Numbered from the stretch's first letter, positions 32,817-42,870 are shown. The stretch: 64,000 bases of DNA from Sepioteuthis lessoniana (GCA_963585895.1 CAUZXS010004380.1:256001-320000), one strand, 5' to 3'. Made by a program: numbers and translations. The notes: generated from the sequence alone by a model not told the origin.

Positions 32817-34322
32817 TCGGCTGGGGCTGTAGAATGCACCGATTGTTTCTCCGCGGTAGGGTAACTAAACAACCTGATGGTGAGGTTCCAGTAATGCTAG
32901 AGCTCTGGGGAATGCGGAGCACCCATTCATAGGCATTGCTTCCAGGTCTACTCTGGCCCGGAGTGGTCACACCTGATATGGCCCAATCTGCGTGTTAAAT
33001 AGAACTAAACTGCATACTTATGCTACACTGAATTGTTTGAATTAGAACTGTTTGAATAAACTGAATAGCTTGAAATAGAAATGTTTTGACAATAAAACTG
33101 TGTACTTACATCTAAACTGCGTACTTATGCTGAACTGAATTGTTTGAAATGGAACTGTTTTTTAAAATTGAAACTGTACTTATCCTACACTAAATTGTTT
33201 AATATAGAACTGTTTTGACATTTAATTGTGCGTAAACAAAATGTATACTTATACTAAAATGAATTGGCTGAAGTAGAACTGTTTGAATAAACTGAATAGC
33301 TTGAAATATAAATGTTTTTGACTCTCAAACTGTGTATTCATGCTAAACTGAATTGTTTGAAATAGAACTGTTTACGTGGTGCATACGATAAGTTTCCAGA
33401 CTTTTTTAATGTGGGCATTTAAAATTGTCGTAGACTCTTGAAAATTCACTATGTTATTGCTATACATCTTATGAGATGGTGGGCCAATTTTTATAATTTC
33501 AGCTTCATATGAACAGGTACAGCAGGAATTGGAATACATGCTACTAAAGCCTGATTGTCACAGCTGGTGAATTTCAGAAATGCAATCTGGACGTGAGAAC
33601 ACTTTAGAAGAACGATATGCAATAAAATTCTGTTTTAAACTTGGGAAAAAAATGCCACAGAAACGTATGGAATGCTTCAGACTGCTTTTCGATGACCTTG
33701 CATGAATCGAGCATCAGTTTTTGAGTAGCTTAAGAGATTCAAGGAAGGCAGGGAGTCTGTGAGAGATGATGAGAGGTGTGGGAGGAGTAAGGAAGTCAAT
33801 ACACCAGAGTTGATTGGCCAGAGGGTAAAGGTTAGGGTTACTATGTTGAGGTTTTAAGGGAGTTCAGCACTCTTCAAATCGGGTCAGTGGCATTTCCACC
33901 AGGACTATACACCAGTCTACAACTCCATCCATGTCACAGACTATTTGACCAAGATGGGCATCAACACAGCTCCTTACCCTCCCTATAGTCCAGACCTTGC
34001 TCCCTGTGGCTTTTGGTTATTCCCTTGGCGTAGAGGCTGTCGTTATGAGACAATTGAGGTGATGAAAGAGGCTGTGACGAAGGTCACTGACACACTCACA
34101 CAAGAGGACTTCCATGGAACCTTCCAGAAGTTGTTGGAACGGTACAACACGTGCATTGCAGCCGGAGGAGATTACTTCGAAGGGGACTAGTGTTTCATGT
34201 GTGTACTATCAATAACTGTGCCCATACGAAAAAAGTCTGGAAACTTATCGTATGCACATCGTAATTGTATAAAAATGGATTTGGCGTTAAATAACCTACA
34301 AAGGTTAATATGCCATAAAACA
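32817..34322 (+). mobile_element. Long C element interrupted by a mariner
   Basis: D block 32817-32995, tandem units to 33374, mariner 33375-34261. The unit end and tail resume at 34262 (taattgtataaaaatggatt, ggcgttaaataacctac, aaaggttaatatgcc). The same junction is continuous in the C copy near 7000-7060, which confirms the insertion point. Confidence 0.8.
33375..34261 (+). mobile_element. mariner element with both TIRs, internally deleted
   Basis: TIRs of about 30 bp: GTGCATACGATAAGTTTCCA at the left against its complement at the right (33379 onward; up to about 34259), flanked by TA on both sides (33373-33374 and 34262-34263). N-terminal remnants near 33590-33700 read RENTLEERYAIKFCFKLGKK, the start of a mariner DNA-binding domain. 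The C-terminus is an 81-codon frame (33945-34190) with PPYSPDLAPCGFWLFP, which carries the third catalytic Asp, and a final YFEGD. At 887 bp it is shorter than the usual 1.3 kb, and the middle (first two catalytic Asp) is missing. Non-autonomous, possibly mobilisable. Confidence 0.85.
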
Positions 34323-34471
34323 CAAACATCCAATCAACAACAAATATATATATCAACTTTATTGCTACTGTTAGGAGAATGGTTTTCATTATCTACGTTT
34401 GAGCAGATCTATTTGAACCAAGGCATATGAATATTGAATTGTTTCTTAAACATTTTATTCGCTCAGTCGAT

Positions 34472-35292
34472 TTTTGGTTTGGTTTTAGGGCATACCAACC
34501 ATTGTAGGTTACTTAATGCCAAGTCCATTTTATACATTTATATTAGATATATAATTTCTAAACTCATTTTGTTGGTAACGTTTTCAAACGGACATTGGCT
34601 ATTTTTTTTCAAACGGTTTAATGGTTTCACTTATTTCTCTCTAATGATAATAATGATTCTATTTACTATTAATCATTTGTCTGCACACAGTTTAATGTTT
34701 TCAAGTATTGCTATACATCACTAACAATTCAATTAAACATCAATCATTCGTTTACACAGAGTTAAATGATTTAACAATTTTTTTTTCAAAGAATTCATTT
34801 TAGCATAGTAACAAATTTAAATGATTCCAAGTATTGCTATTTATTACAAACAATTCAATTAAATATCAGTCATTTGTTTACATACAGTTAAATGATCAAA
34901 CAGTTCTATTTCTAACAATTCAATTAATCATAAATAAACAAAATGGTTCCAAGTATTGCTGTGTATCGTTATTAATTCCATTAGACACCAGTCATTTGTT
35001 TAAACATATTTAAATGATCAAACAGTTCTATTTCAAGCAATTCATTTGTGCATCAGTCATTTGTTCGTGCATAATTTAAATGTCAAATAGACTCTATCAG
35101 GTGCTTCCACCCCGGGCAGAGTGGAACTGGTAGCGATGGCGATGAAGAGGTACTTTGCATTCCTCAAAGCTCCACCATTACTGGAGCCTCACCATCAGAT
35201 TTTTAGTATCATATCGAGGACACTCGTTGGGGGTGGTCACCCTCTGCAGAGGTGCAGTTGATGTATTCCATAGCACGAGCCAACTGAACAGT
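34472..35292 (-). mobile_element. Long C element with 75-bp type units
   Basis: Reversed tail agggcataccaaccattg and gtaggttacttaatgcc, then about five units of about 75 bp (aatggttccaagtattgct, caattaaacatcagtcattt, gtttacacacagttaaatg), then the D block to gagccaactgaacagtcg. It faces the plus C element at 32817-34322. Confidence 0.75.
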
Positions 35293-35825
35293 CGATTGAT
35301 TTTTGCAGCCCCATTTGAGGGGGTGAGTCTGATAAAGCACCCTGGACTGAAAGAAGCTGTTAACTAGGACTGATTATGATCACTAGACTCAATCGGCCAT
35401 ATAAGTGGTTGTAGAGGTTGGCCAGGCGATACAGCAAACCCATATCGGAAGTAGGTTTCGGTGTTCTTTGACTCCCAATAAAAGAAGCTGGTTTTTATTC
35501 ACTCTTTATGTCTCTCTTTTGGTAACTGGGGGAACGAATAGACCAGTTGCAGCATGGATGGAAAACAATTGAACCAGTCAAAGATACGGGAAGAGCGAGT
35601 TCCTATAAAAATAAAAAAAAACTATCCCACACATTATGTTTGTTATCCGCTCCCACAGACCTCCATGACCTCAGAAATTGATTAGAGGGAATAAAACAAT
35701 GGAGTACCTGTATTTGAAAAAAGTTGCACTTTTATGTTTCCTCTCCCTCGTCAGATAATCAAGTGTACCAAAAATAACATACATCGTTTACTACGGAAAC
35801 CAATTCAGCAGCAGGTTATTTACAA
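35293..35825. other. No gene seen; polyadenylation-like AATAAAAG near 35480
   Basis: The stretch around 35400-35560 has an AATAAA followed by a T-rich end, which could be an LTR edge or an old gene end. I found no second copy or flanking repeats. Confidence 0.35.
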
Positions 35826-36010
35826 ATAATGGAGGCACTTGTGGCGAAACGGTTACTCATCAAAGCCTTCATGATATATTGGTTTTCACCGTAGGAGGTG
35901 AACTCAGCTATCGGAGTCCAAATCATGAACGAAGCTGTTTGCTGTTTGAAGACATGAAACAATTCAATCTCCCTCCAGCTATAGGTAAATTGTATGGAAA
36001 CCAATCTAGA
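35826..36010 (+). mobile_element. Very old A-like SINE
   Basis: The head atggaggcacttgtggcgaaa still follows the A-box pattern, gagtccaaatcatg matches the B-box position, and ctccctccagctatagg marks the A/B centre. No tail. Confidence 0.4.
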
Positions 36011-36718
36011 AGAACAAAAGCTCCTAATTCAAACCACTTATAGACTTGGAGAGGGATGGGCTCAGCCATGCTATTCCTTCCCCAGACAGACTACATGAGT
36101 AGCTCCCTTACAACCAAATCATATTAGAGGAAGTCTTTATTATTATCATCATTATTATCATTATTTTAAATTGAAGATACCGAGTTCTTTTCTCAAGATT
36201 AATCTAGGCGGAAGAAAAGCCGTCGCATTTAGCAACGCAAAACAGCTTATAGCCGACGAAACGAGTTTAAAATCATGTACAATTAGGATATATCCATACC
36301 CAAGACGACAAACATTCAAGAAATACTATTTATGCATGCTTACAAATTCGAAATGTCTCTTAATAGAAACACTCGAGCCTACAAATGCCAACGTCTTTTT
36401 CTTAAATCTTCATTAGACGTTTCACTTGTATCTTCCACAATACCTAAAATTATCTCTCAATATAACTCTTCAGAAAAACAGCGAAAGTACCAATCATCCC
36501 GTAAACTTTTTAACGAGAGCATTGTTGTGTAGTCATAAGGAATTACAGGGGAACGTCGATTATCGCGGAGTGTGGTCGTCTGTGAAAGGGAAAGCAAATC
36601 AGTAACAAGAACAATATTCTTAAATGTAATTCATTGTTTATTTTTTTAGTAGTCGTCAAGAAGGGGAATTCTAGAAGCGTTGTAGTCATTTGATATTTAG
36701 GTATGAAATCATTTTTCG
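36011..36718. other. No gene recognised
   Basis: Two overlapping frames at 36171-36416 and 36332-36532 lack known motifs. No splice or promoter context is evident. Confidence 0.4.
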
Positions 36719-36900
36719 GAGGCGCTCGTGGTGTAATGGTTATCGTTGTAAGAAGTGGATTCTGTAACCTGTGTTCAAATCCTGGAAGACTGTTAGCATT
36801 TTACATAGAGCTTATGACCTAGGGGAAAGATATGTGCCCAACTACTCTCCCTCCAGCTATAGATAAATGATGGGGCAGATTGCAACCGGTCTCGGAAAAG
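36719..36900 (+). mobile_element. SINE family A, head half
   Basis: GCTCGTGGTGTAATGGTTATC with GTTCAAATCCTGG, then ttacatagagc and the centre ctccctccagctatag. It ends at agattgcaaccgg without the A tail. Confidence 0.75.
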
Positions 36901-36975
36901 GAAAGATCTGAATTAAAACCTATGAAGAAAATAGGAAAACAAATTAATCCAAAAGTAATGGATTTATTATAATGG

Positions 36976-37025
36976 AAAGTCAACGTTAAAACGTTTCAGT
37001 TTTAGTAAACCTTCATCAGGACTTT
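36976..37025 (-). ncRNA. Hammerhead ribozyme-like motif, 50 nt, minus strand
   Basis: On the minus strand: stem I AAAGTC/GACTTT, six perfect pairs. Core CTGATGA. Stem II AGGTTT/AAAACT with loop ACT, five pairs and one G.A. Then GAAA. Stem III ACGTT/AACGT with a TT turn. Cleavage-site GTT before the GACTTT strand. All invariant core bases are present; GTT is a permitted but usually slower triplet. Short stem III and small size match hammerheads of Penelope-like elements and retrozymes. An AATAAA follows within about 20 bases downstream on the minus strand. No tRNA-like head was found next to it. Confidence 0.72.
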
Positions 37026-37355
37026 AAAATTGTCAAAACTTTTGCTTGAATAACGATAAAGAAAAAATATACTTACCAAGAAAGAATTCATAATCGTTTA
37101 ATTAGCATTTAAAAAAAACTATCATGTGATTGACACGTGTCGAATTTCTTGGAGATAAATTTGTTTTTCTATTTTCTTTGTGATGTCGGGTTTATTTCCA
37201 TTATTCACTTCCATATAAGATAATCTATCGTTTCGGGTCTTTGTCATCACCATCTTTTCGACCGTCCTCCTGACCTTTCTCCTTCGGGGCACTGCTTGGT
37301 CTCTCTATATATTTAGAGAGTTTTCTTCCTTCAATATGCAACCCCCCCACACACA
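37026..37355. other. No gene seen
   Basis: AT-rich spacer between the two hammerhead loci, including a short run of C around 37340. Confidence 0.45.
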
Positions 37356-37436
37356 CTTCGCCTGTTGGTTGAGCGGTATGATACTAAGTCTAAGGTAAAG
37401 TTGGTGGAGTTTCGATCCCAGCTTCAAGCGTCCTAC

Positions 37437-37494
37437 GTGTCTAGCCACTCTGAAGAGTTGTGATACAACGAAACATTCTGCCTGTGGTTGACAA
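37437..37494 (+). ncRNA. Hammerhead ribozyme-like motif, unit 1, degenerate
   Basis: Core CTGAAGA at 37450-37456 fits the CUGANGA consensus. Stem II GTTGT/ACAAC is perfect with loop GAT. GAAA is at 37470-37473. Outer stem I GTGTC pairs with most of GACAA, inner CCACT with TGTGG. The cleavage-site triplet reads GCC instead of GTC, so the closing pair next to the scissile bond is lost. Probably weak or inactive. Confidence 0.7.
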
Positions 37495-37730
37495 TTATAT
37501 ACGCTCCCCCATGGTGGTTGAACACTGCAAAAGAATTTACAGCTGTCACTCGCATAATAAAAATCTCTTTGAACTAATTGAGCACTCTGGTATAAGTGTA
37601 AACAAACGAAAGCTACTACATAATGCCTTATAATTCCCGAGCTGACGTGGTTCGCTTGTTGGCTGAGCGGTATGGTACTAAGTCTAACATAAAGTTGGGC
37701 GGGTTTCCATCCCAGCTTCAAGCGTTCTAC

Positions 37731-37787
37731 GTGTCTAGCTGCACTGAAGAGTTGTGATATAACGAAACAGTCTGTCTGTGGATGACA

Positions 37788-37788
<1 letters not shown>
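37731..37788 (+). ncRNA. Type I hammerhead ribozyme, unit 2
   Basis: Outer stem I GTGTC (37731-37735) with GACAC (37784-37788), five perfect pairs. Internal loop TAG/AT. Inner stem I CTGCA with TGTGG (two wobbles). Core CTGAAGA at 37744-37750. Stem II GTTGT/ATAAC with loop GAT. GAAA at 37764-37767. Stem III ACA/TGT with loop GTC. Cleavage triplet GTC at 37774-37776. The invariant residues of a type I hammerhead are all present. The stem I internal loop is where natural hammerheads make their activating contact with loop II. Confidence 0.8.
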
Positions 37789-37823
<35 letters not shown>

Positions 37824-37845
37824 TAACCACCAGTTATATTTGTTA

Positions 37846-37960
37846 TTCCTTCGAATATTCGGACTACTGACTTCATCTTTATGGTTGTACTCATAACGTT
37901 TCGATCGAAGGACATATCGGCTGAAACGTTGTGATGAAAGGTTGTTTGTCGTGGTTGTGG
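37846..37960 (-). mobile_element. F element 3' tail fragment
   Basis: On the minus strand cgaaacgttatgagtac, cataaagatgaagtc and gtagtccgaat match the F tail at 42240-42290. It sits directly beyond the (AT)n that ends the tRNA/hammerhead dimer. Confidence 0.55.
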
Positions 37961-39770
37961 TGAATTATTTGTTTTATTGGGAAATTCTGCGGTTTGTAAA
38001 TGACTCCATTTTTTCTTTTTACCCCGTTGATTCGTTGCCTTCTTTTTGTCTATGGAAGCTGTTAGAGAATTGAGAACGGAGTGAAAACAACAAGGCTACC
38101 TTTAGACTCAAATTTTATTTTGGGGTTTACGACTATTCTGTGCCCTGAATGGTTACATGATCCAGTATAAATTGTAAGCTCCCCATGACAAGGCGTTTGA
38201 AGTATATTAGTGAATTATTTTCGGCAATTACATGTTTGGGAGCCCGTTGTATGTTCAGTGGGTTCTCTCTGTAACTAACACGAGAGATACAAGTTCGGGG
38301 CAAAGCAGACACGTGCACTCCCTACAAGCAGCAGGGTGAAAAAATCCGTTTGGTCAAGGCTCTCGAGTTAACTAAGAGAGAGAGAGAGTTTCTATTTGGT
38401 GCCAGGAAGCTTCTCTTTTTAGGCATACTCTGATTTTGCTTCATGTCAGAAGCCTCCTGAGAAACTGTTACTTTTGCATTTTATTTAGTTTTTTTAATGT
38501 ATTTTAAAAATTTCTTTTTAATCCTTACACATTCCACTCAATAAACCAGTCCACCATCTTCAAGATTTTTCCTGTTCTGCTTCCATGTCCAGAGTCTAGG
38601 GGTTCCTCCAGTCTGCCACCCCTTTCGTCAAAATCTGCCGGCACATACGCATTTAAGTAATTCAGCGGGGATTGTTTTGCCGAACCATTCGGTTGAAGTG
38701 ATTTCCGGCAGCCTAGGTATAGTTTATAGTTAGCTATTTTAATTCTGAGTTTTGTACTTCATTTTAAATACAAATATCCATAGTGTCACGTTCGAGCCAG
38801 CGACTTTCGCATAAATTTCTGTCATTTCATTAAATAAACGATATTTAGAAGACTATTTGTTTGCCTCACTGCTGCCTAATGAGTATTAATATGTTTAAAA
38901 ATATTCTTTTTTAAATTTCGTAATTCTTTTGAAATATACACGTCCCTATTTACTCTGTCACTCGGAATCAGTTGACTTTCACATAACTTTCCGTCATTTA
39001 ATTCAATCAACCACGTTTGGAAAACGGTCTGCTGTCCTAATTACAGCATAGCAATTGTTTCGAAAATACTTTGGATTCCTTACTCTGACAATAATTAAAG
39101 AAAAATGAAAGAATTTAATAGAAAAGGAACTGCCATAAAATCGAGCGAATTTAGATATATGTATTTTGACGGATACGAGAAAAGAACCAAACAACAGTCC
39201 TGTTAATATCATGTCTCTTTGTCTCTCTCCGTGATAAGATAGCAGCAGAAGCCAAATAAACTGAACTGTCTATAAAATTAAAAGTCAGAGGACAAATCTG
39301 ATTGGATAAAACCTATCAATCAGATGATACAGAAATCGCGGAAATGCCAACTGATGTAGACCATCCGATGATTTTTCCTGGAAAGGACATTTGCTGAAAA
39401 TGAATTGATAAGAGAGGAGCCATTTATATGTTGGTGCTTACAAAAATCCTCCAGTAATTATCAGAAAAAAGTATGAACCGAAAGAAAAGGGTGATAGAAA
39501 TGGACAACCGAAATGCAGCCAGACACGAGGAAATCTACGAAGATAACAAAGTCATGAATTAAACTCTTTTGTGCACTGGAATGACTGTAGAAGATAAACC
39601 ACTAATATAATTCTGGCTATTCTGAAGAAAATAGCAAAAGCAGAAGAAAGATAGTTTATTCATCAAACTGCTAGGACCGCTTTACCTGAAACCAGGCTGA
39701 GAAGATTACCTACTAGCAACTCAAAGATATCTACTTGACGAACAAGATATAAAACCAAGAGAATACCAAG

Positions 39771-39771
<1 letters not shown>
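37961..39771. other. No gene recognised; short (GA)n at 38378-38388
   Basis: The longest frames (38133-38318 and 39003-39212, minus) show no motif. The stretch 38100-38340 is less AT-rich but matches nothing known to me. Confidence 0.4.

Positions 39772-39772
<1 letters not shown>

Positions 39773-39820
<48 letters not shown>
39773..39820. repeat. (GA)n microsatellite
   Basis: Uninterrupted run of about 48 bp. Confidence 0.95.
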
Positions 39821-39824
<4 letters not shown>

Positions 39825-39944
39825 AAAGACGGAAATTAAAATGCATATTTTAAATCAAGAACATGAACTATTTTTCCTGCTAGGCACTTTATTCCTCCCC
39901 AATCTCCCTGCTAATCTTTTGGATACATTACATTTATATTCCTA

Positions 39945-40610
39945 GCGTCGAATCAACCGAAAAGGACATCGACACGAGGTTAACGAAAGCATGGACAGCT
40001 ATCAATAGGCTATCGATTATATGGAAATCAGACCTAACCGATAAAATGAAACGCAGCAGTCGCATCAACCGAAAAGGACATCGACACGAGGTTAACGAAG
40101 GCATGGACAGCTATCAATAGCCTATCGATTATATGGAAATCAGACCTAACCGATAAAATGAAACGCAGCAGTCGCATCGATACTGCTATATGGATGCACT
40201 ACATGGACTCTAACAAAACGGCTGGAGAAGAAGCTAGACGGCAATTACACAAAAATGCTGCGAGCAATATTGAACAAGTCCTGGCGGCAACACCCCACAA
40301 GACACCAACTGTACGGCCACCTGCCTCCTATCACGAAAACTATTCAAGTTAGACGAACCAGACATGCTGGACACTGCTGGAGAAGCAGGGACGAACTCAT
40401 AAGTGATGTACTCTTATGGACCCCCACACATGGCCGTGCAAAAGCAGGACCACCAGCACGAACATACATTCAGCAGCTATGTGAGGATACGGGATGTTGT
40501 CCAGAAGACCTGCCAAGGGCTATGAACGATAGGGAGGAGTGGCGAGAGAGGGCCAGGTATATCCGTGCTACCAGTACGACAAGATGATGATGATGAAGAT
40601 GATGACACTT
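39945..40610 (+). pseudogene. RTE-like LINE tail with a 112-bp tandem duplication
   Basis: Codes for the same C-terminal region as 20749. Upstream is EKDIDTRLTKAWTAINRLS and IIWKSDLTDKMKRS, then LNKSWRQHPTRHQLYGHLPP, RRTRHAGHCWRSRDELISD and RTYIQQLCEDTGCCPEDLPR. The tail gatgatgatgaagatgatga follows. The segment 39952-40063 is repeated at 40064-40175; 112 is not a multiple of three, so the frame breaks there. It is 5'-truncated like other RTE copies. Confidence 0.8.
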
Positions 40611-40996
40611 ATATAAAAGTATTCCTTTACATATATAATTCCTTCTTTGTAAAATCTTTGTTCATTCCGCATTCCTAAATGTGATATGATTCAGTTGGTC
40701 TGCTTTTTTTTTCCCCCTTTTCGTTTCTTCTCGAATCTTCTTGTTAATAAAGTTTTATTGACTCAATTTATCGCTCTGTCTGCCGCTTGAATATCGCTCA
40801 TTATGATAGATATTATATCTATCCCCGTGTCAATAAAGAGGAGGATCAGGAAAAGTGAGACGCGACCAAAGCGTTCCGTCTTTCTTATTTCATTTTTATT
40901 CAATTATCCAGCCAAACAGTGTTACCCTTTCCACGGTCAAGGGGTCTCAACTTTTGACCTTTCACCCACGGTCTGTGACAGTATAACAATTCAATC

Positions 40997-41240
40997 CCGG
41001 GAGTCCCTTTGGTGTATTGGGTAACGTGCTGGAACGAGACATCTTAGTAAGCGAGTTCGAACTCCAGTCGCGCTATTATATTCACTTTCGTTCTTATAAC
41101 TTTGGGAAAGGCATGAACCCCGTTATCCCAGGTTCAGTTAAGAATTAGATCGTACTGCTACTGTCCTTATACAGAAACAGATTTGGCATCAGGTAATCCA
41201 TAAAAGTTGATATTCCATTAAACAAAGAAACCAAACAAAA
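40997..41240 (+). mobile_element. SINE family B
   Basis: gagtccctttggtgtattgg head variant, GCGAGTTCGAACTCCAG B box, ttcactttcgttcttataac, gggaaaggcatgaaccccg, tail ttggcatcaggtaatcc and aaagttgatattccatt, ending in aaacc-rich sequence. Confidence 0.75.
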
Positions 41241-41649
41241 CCAAGTTTATCCTTATGATTAAATTCAGCTACGTATAATTAAATGAACTACATTAATCAG
41301 AGAATTGCATTGAGGGGTTGTGCAATTTTTTTGTTAAAATTGTATCCAATAATTTAGGAATCTCTACTACATTTTCAACAAAACACATATAGATTATAAA
41401 AATCGACGTCTACAATGAAAATAATAGAAGTTGATGACCGCAAAATATAAGCATCATCTTCATCATCATCATCAATAAGTTCCTTAAGTAACAGTTTGTT
41501 TTTTTTTTTTTCTTTTTTTTTTACTTCATCGTATTGACAATCAATTACAAAATATTTAATAATGTTACAAATGACTCTCTGAAAGTAACACCAGCAATTG
41601 ATTTCCGTGGACAAAATGTAGGAATCAGCACTAAATATGATCAGTTAAT
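41241..41649. other. No gene seen; (CAT)n near 41456-41475 and poly-T near 41498-41521
   Basis: The CAT run could be the last trace of a minus-strand LINE tail, but nothing follows it. Confidence 0.45.
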
Positions 41650-41885
41650 TGGTTGGCTAGTGTTTAAGGACATATCAAACCTTGTGAGTTATTTAATGCT
41701 AAGTCTCGATTTTCTACTCCTTTCTCTGGTTTGCTCCACTACCCTTGATCCGTATCTTATAATGCTGTGTTAAGCAAGGAGGCATCACGTACCATTTTTG
41801 AGTCTTTGGTATGACTCGACCAAAGATTGAACCCAGGTCTCCCGGGCCTTGGCGAATACTGTAATCATTATGCCAATCTGAATAT
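41650..41885 (-). mobile_element. B/C hairpin tail followed by SINE family E
   Basis: 41655-41712 is a reversed hairpin tail (aaggacatatcaaaccttg, gttatttaatgc). Family E on the minus strand follows to 41885, with tactcctttctctggtttgc, ttaagcaaggaggcatcac and gattgaacccaggtctcc. Confidence 0.65.
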
Positions 41886-41892
41886 GACCACA

Positions 41893-42342
41893 GATTAAAA
41901 AAAAAAAATCATACATAATAGTAGTAATCCTCGTCAAGTAAGAACATTAAGTTTATAAGTCTCAAAAATTCACTCTGAACTATCCAGCAGGACACATAGT
42001 CACCCACATAGCGTAACGGTTGGTTCCCCAAGCTTCTAAGGAGACAATCATCTGGAGGTTTCAGGTTCAATCCTGACTGTAGGCGAGTTACAATACAGGA
42101 ATACCTCACACTTGAACCCGGTTATGGCTAACAGAATCACAACAGGCGACCCTCATGGATTCAATAAAGGACTTAGTTCGAAGTTCCGTTATGGTTCCCG
42201 AGTTCGGCAAACACCTGAAGAAGACTGGAGAACATATCGGCCGAAACGTTGTGGAAATAGCAATAAAGATGAAGACAATAGTCCGAAAACCCTTATTTGA
42301 TAAAAATCATCAAGCTTCGTCACAGAAATTTAGACAACTAAC
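41893..42342 (+). mobile_element. F element: tRNA-like head with hammerhead-like 3' half
   Basis: A leader (cctcgtcaagtaagaacatt, actctgaactatccagcagg) precedes a tRNA-like region with A-box-like TAGCGTAACGGTTGG at 42009-42023 and B-box-like GGTTCAATCC at 42064-42073. After about 140 bases come CTGAAGA (42215-42221), a stem-forming stretch and GAAAC (42243-42247), then the conserved tail (ataaagatgaagacaatagt, ccgaaaa, aaaatcatcaagcttcgtc). Other copies are at 56232-56585, 56668-56740 and 37846-37960. The ribozyme part lacks a convincing stem III, so it is called hammerhead-like only. Confidence 0.6.
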
Positions 42343-42632
42343 ATTATGCCTATGTCCGGTTATTTTAAAATGGAGCTGTGTAACTTATATAATAGAGCCA
42401 TGCTGTCTCTGCTAGTCAGAACCAATTGGAAGAAAATGAAGAAGCTTGTTTCAATATTTTTTAACCAAATGTTTTTTTTCGCAAAACACAGAATTGTGCA
42501 CATACAGCTCTCTTGAAAATTCTTACCAAGTGCAATATTTGATGTGATAAAAAAAGAAGATGTCTCAGTGGTTTTTCAGCCAACAGAAAACTCACTGGAA
42601 TTAGAGGGAAATAACAATTAACGTTATATTTA
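42343..42632. other. No gene seen
   Basis: Unrecognised sequence, a minus-strand frame with no motif (42461-42682). Confidence 0.45.
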
Positions 42633-42870
42633 TTTTTAGCCTTAGGATGGAAAATGGTCTTGAGCCCTAACCCTGAATGCAAATCTATTAAACTCAGCTT
42701 TAAAAAATCATCCTGTGTCGCATCCTACTCGTGTGGAGTAGTTAAGTATATATATATGAGTAAAGTTGGCGACCGTAGTCGAGGGCGACCAGAAGGCCCC
42801 CTTTTCAATAGCTACTACACTAAAGTGTAGGGGGGGCGCTTCTTCTTTCCCTGGAATTTCTACCATTACA
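42633..42870. repeat. Inverted duplication, left arm (SINE A plus, then SINE E minus)
   Basis: tttttagccttaggatgg to gttaagtatatatatatgag is family A on plus. gtaaagttggcgaccgtagt onward is family E on minus. The whole arrangement, including the junction with its TA run, matches the reverse complement of about 46060-46298. Confidence 0.85.

Larger units (their letters stand above)
37356..37794 (+). mobile_element. tRNA/hammerhead element, head-to-tail dimer with 294-bp period
   Basis: A-box-like TGGTTGAGCGG at 37366-37376 and TGGCTGAGCGG at 37660-37670. B-box-like GTTTCGATCCC at 37409-37419 and GTTTCCATCCC at 37703-37713. Hammerhead cores are at 37450 and 37744. All offsets are exactly 294. 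The first unit is full length and the second ends shortly after its ribozyme in (AT)n. Structure: tRNA-like head, about 30-base linker, type I hammerhead, about 150-base tail. Tandem tRNA-hammerhead units fit a retrozyme-like or SINE-dimer origin. Confidence 0.75.
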
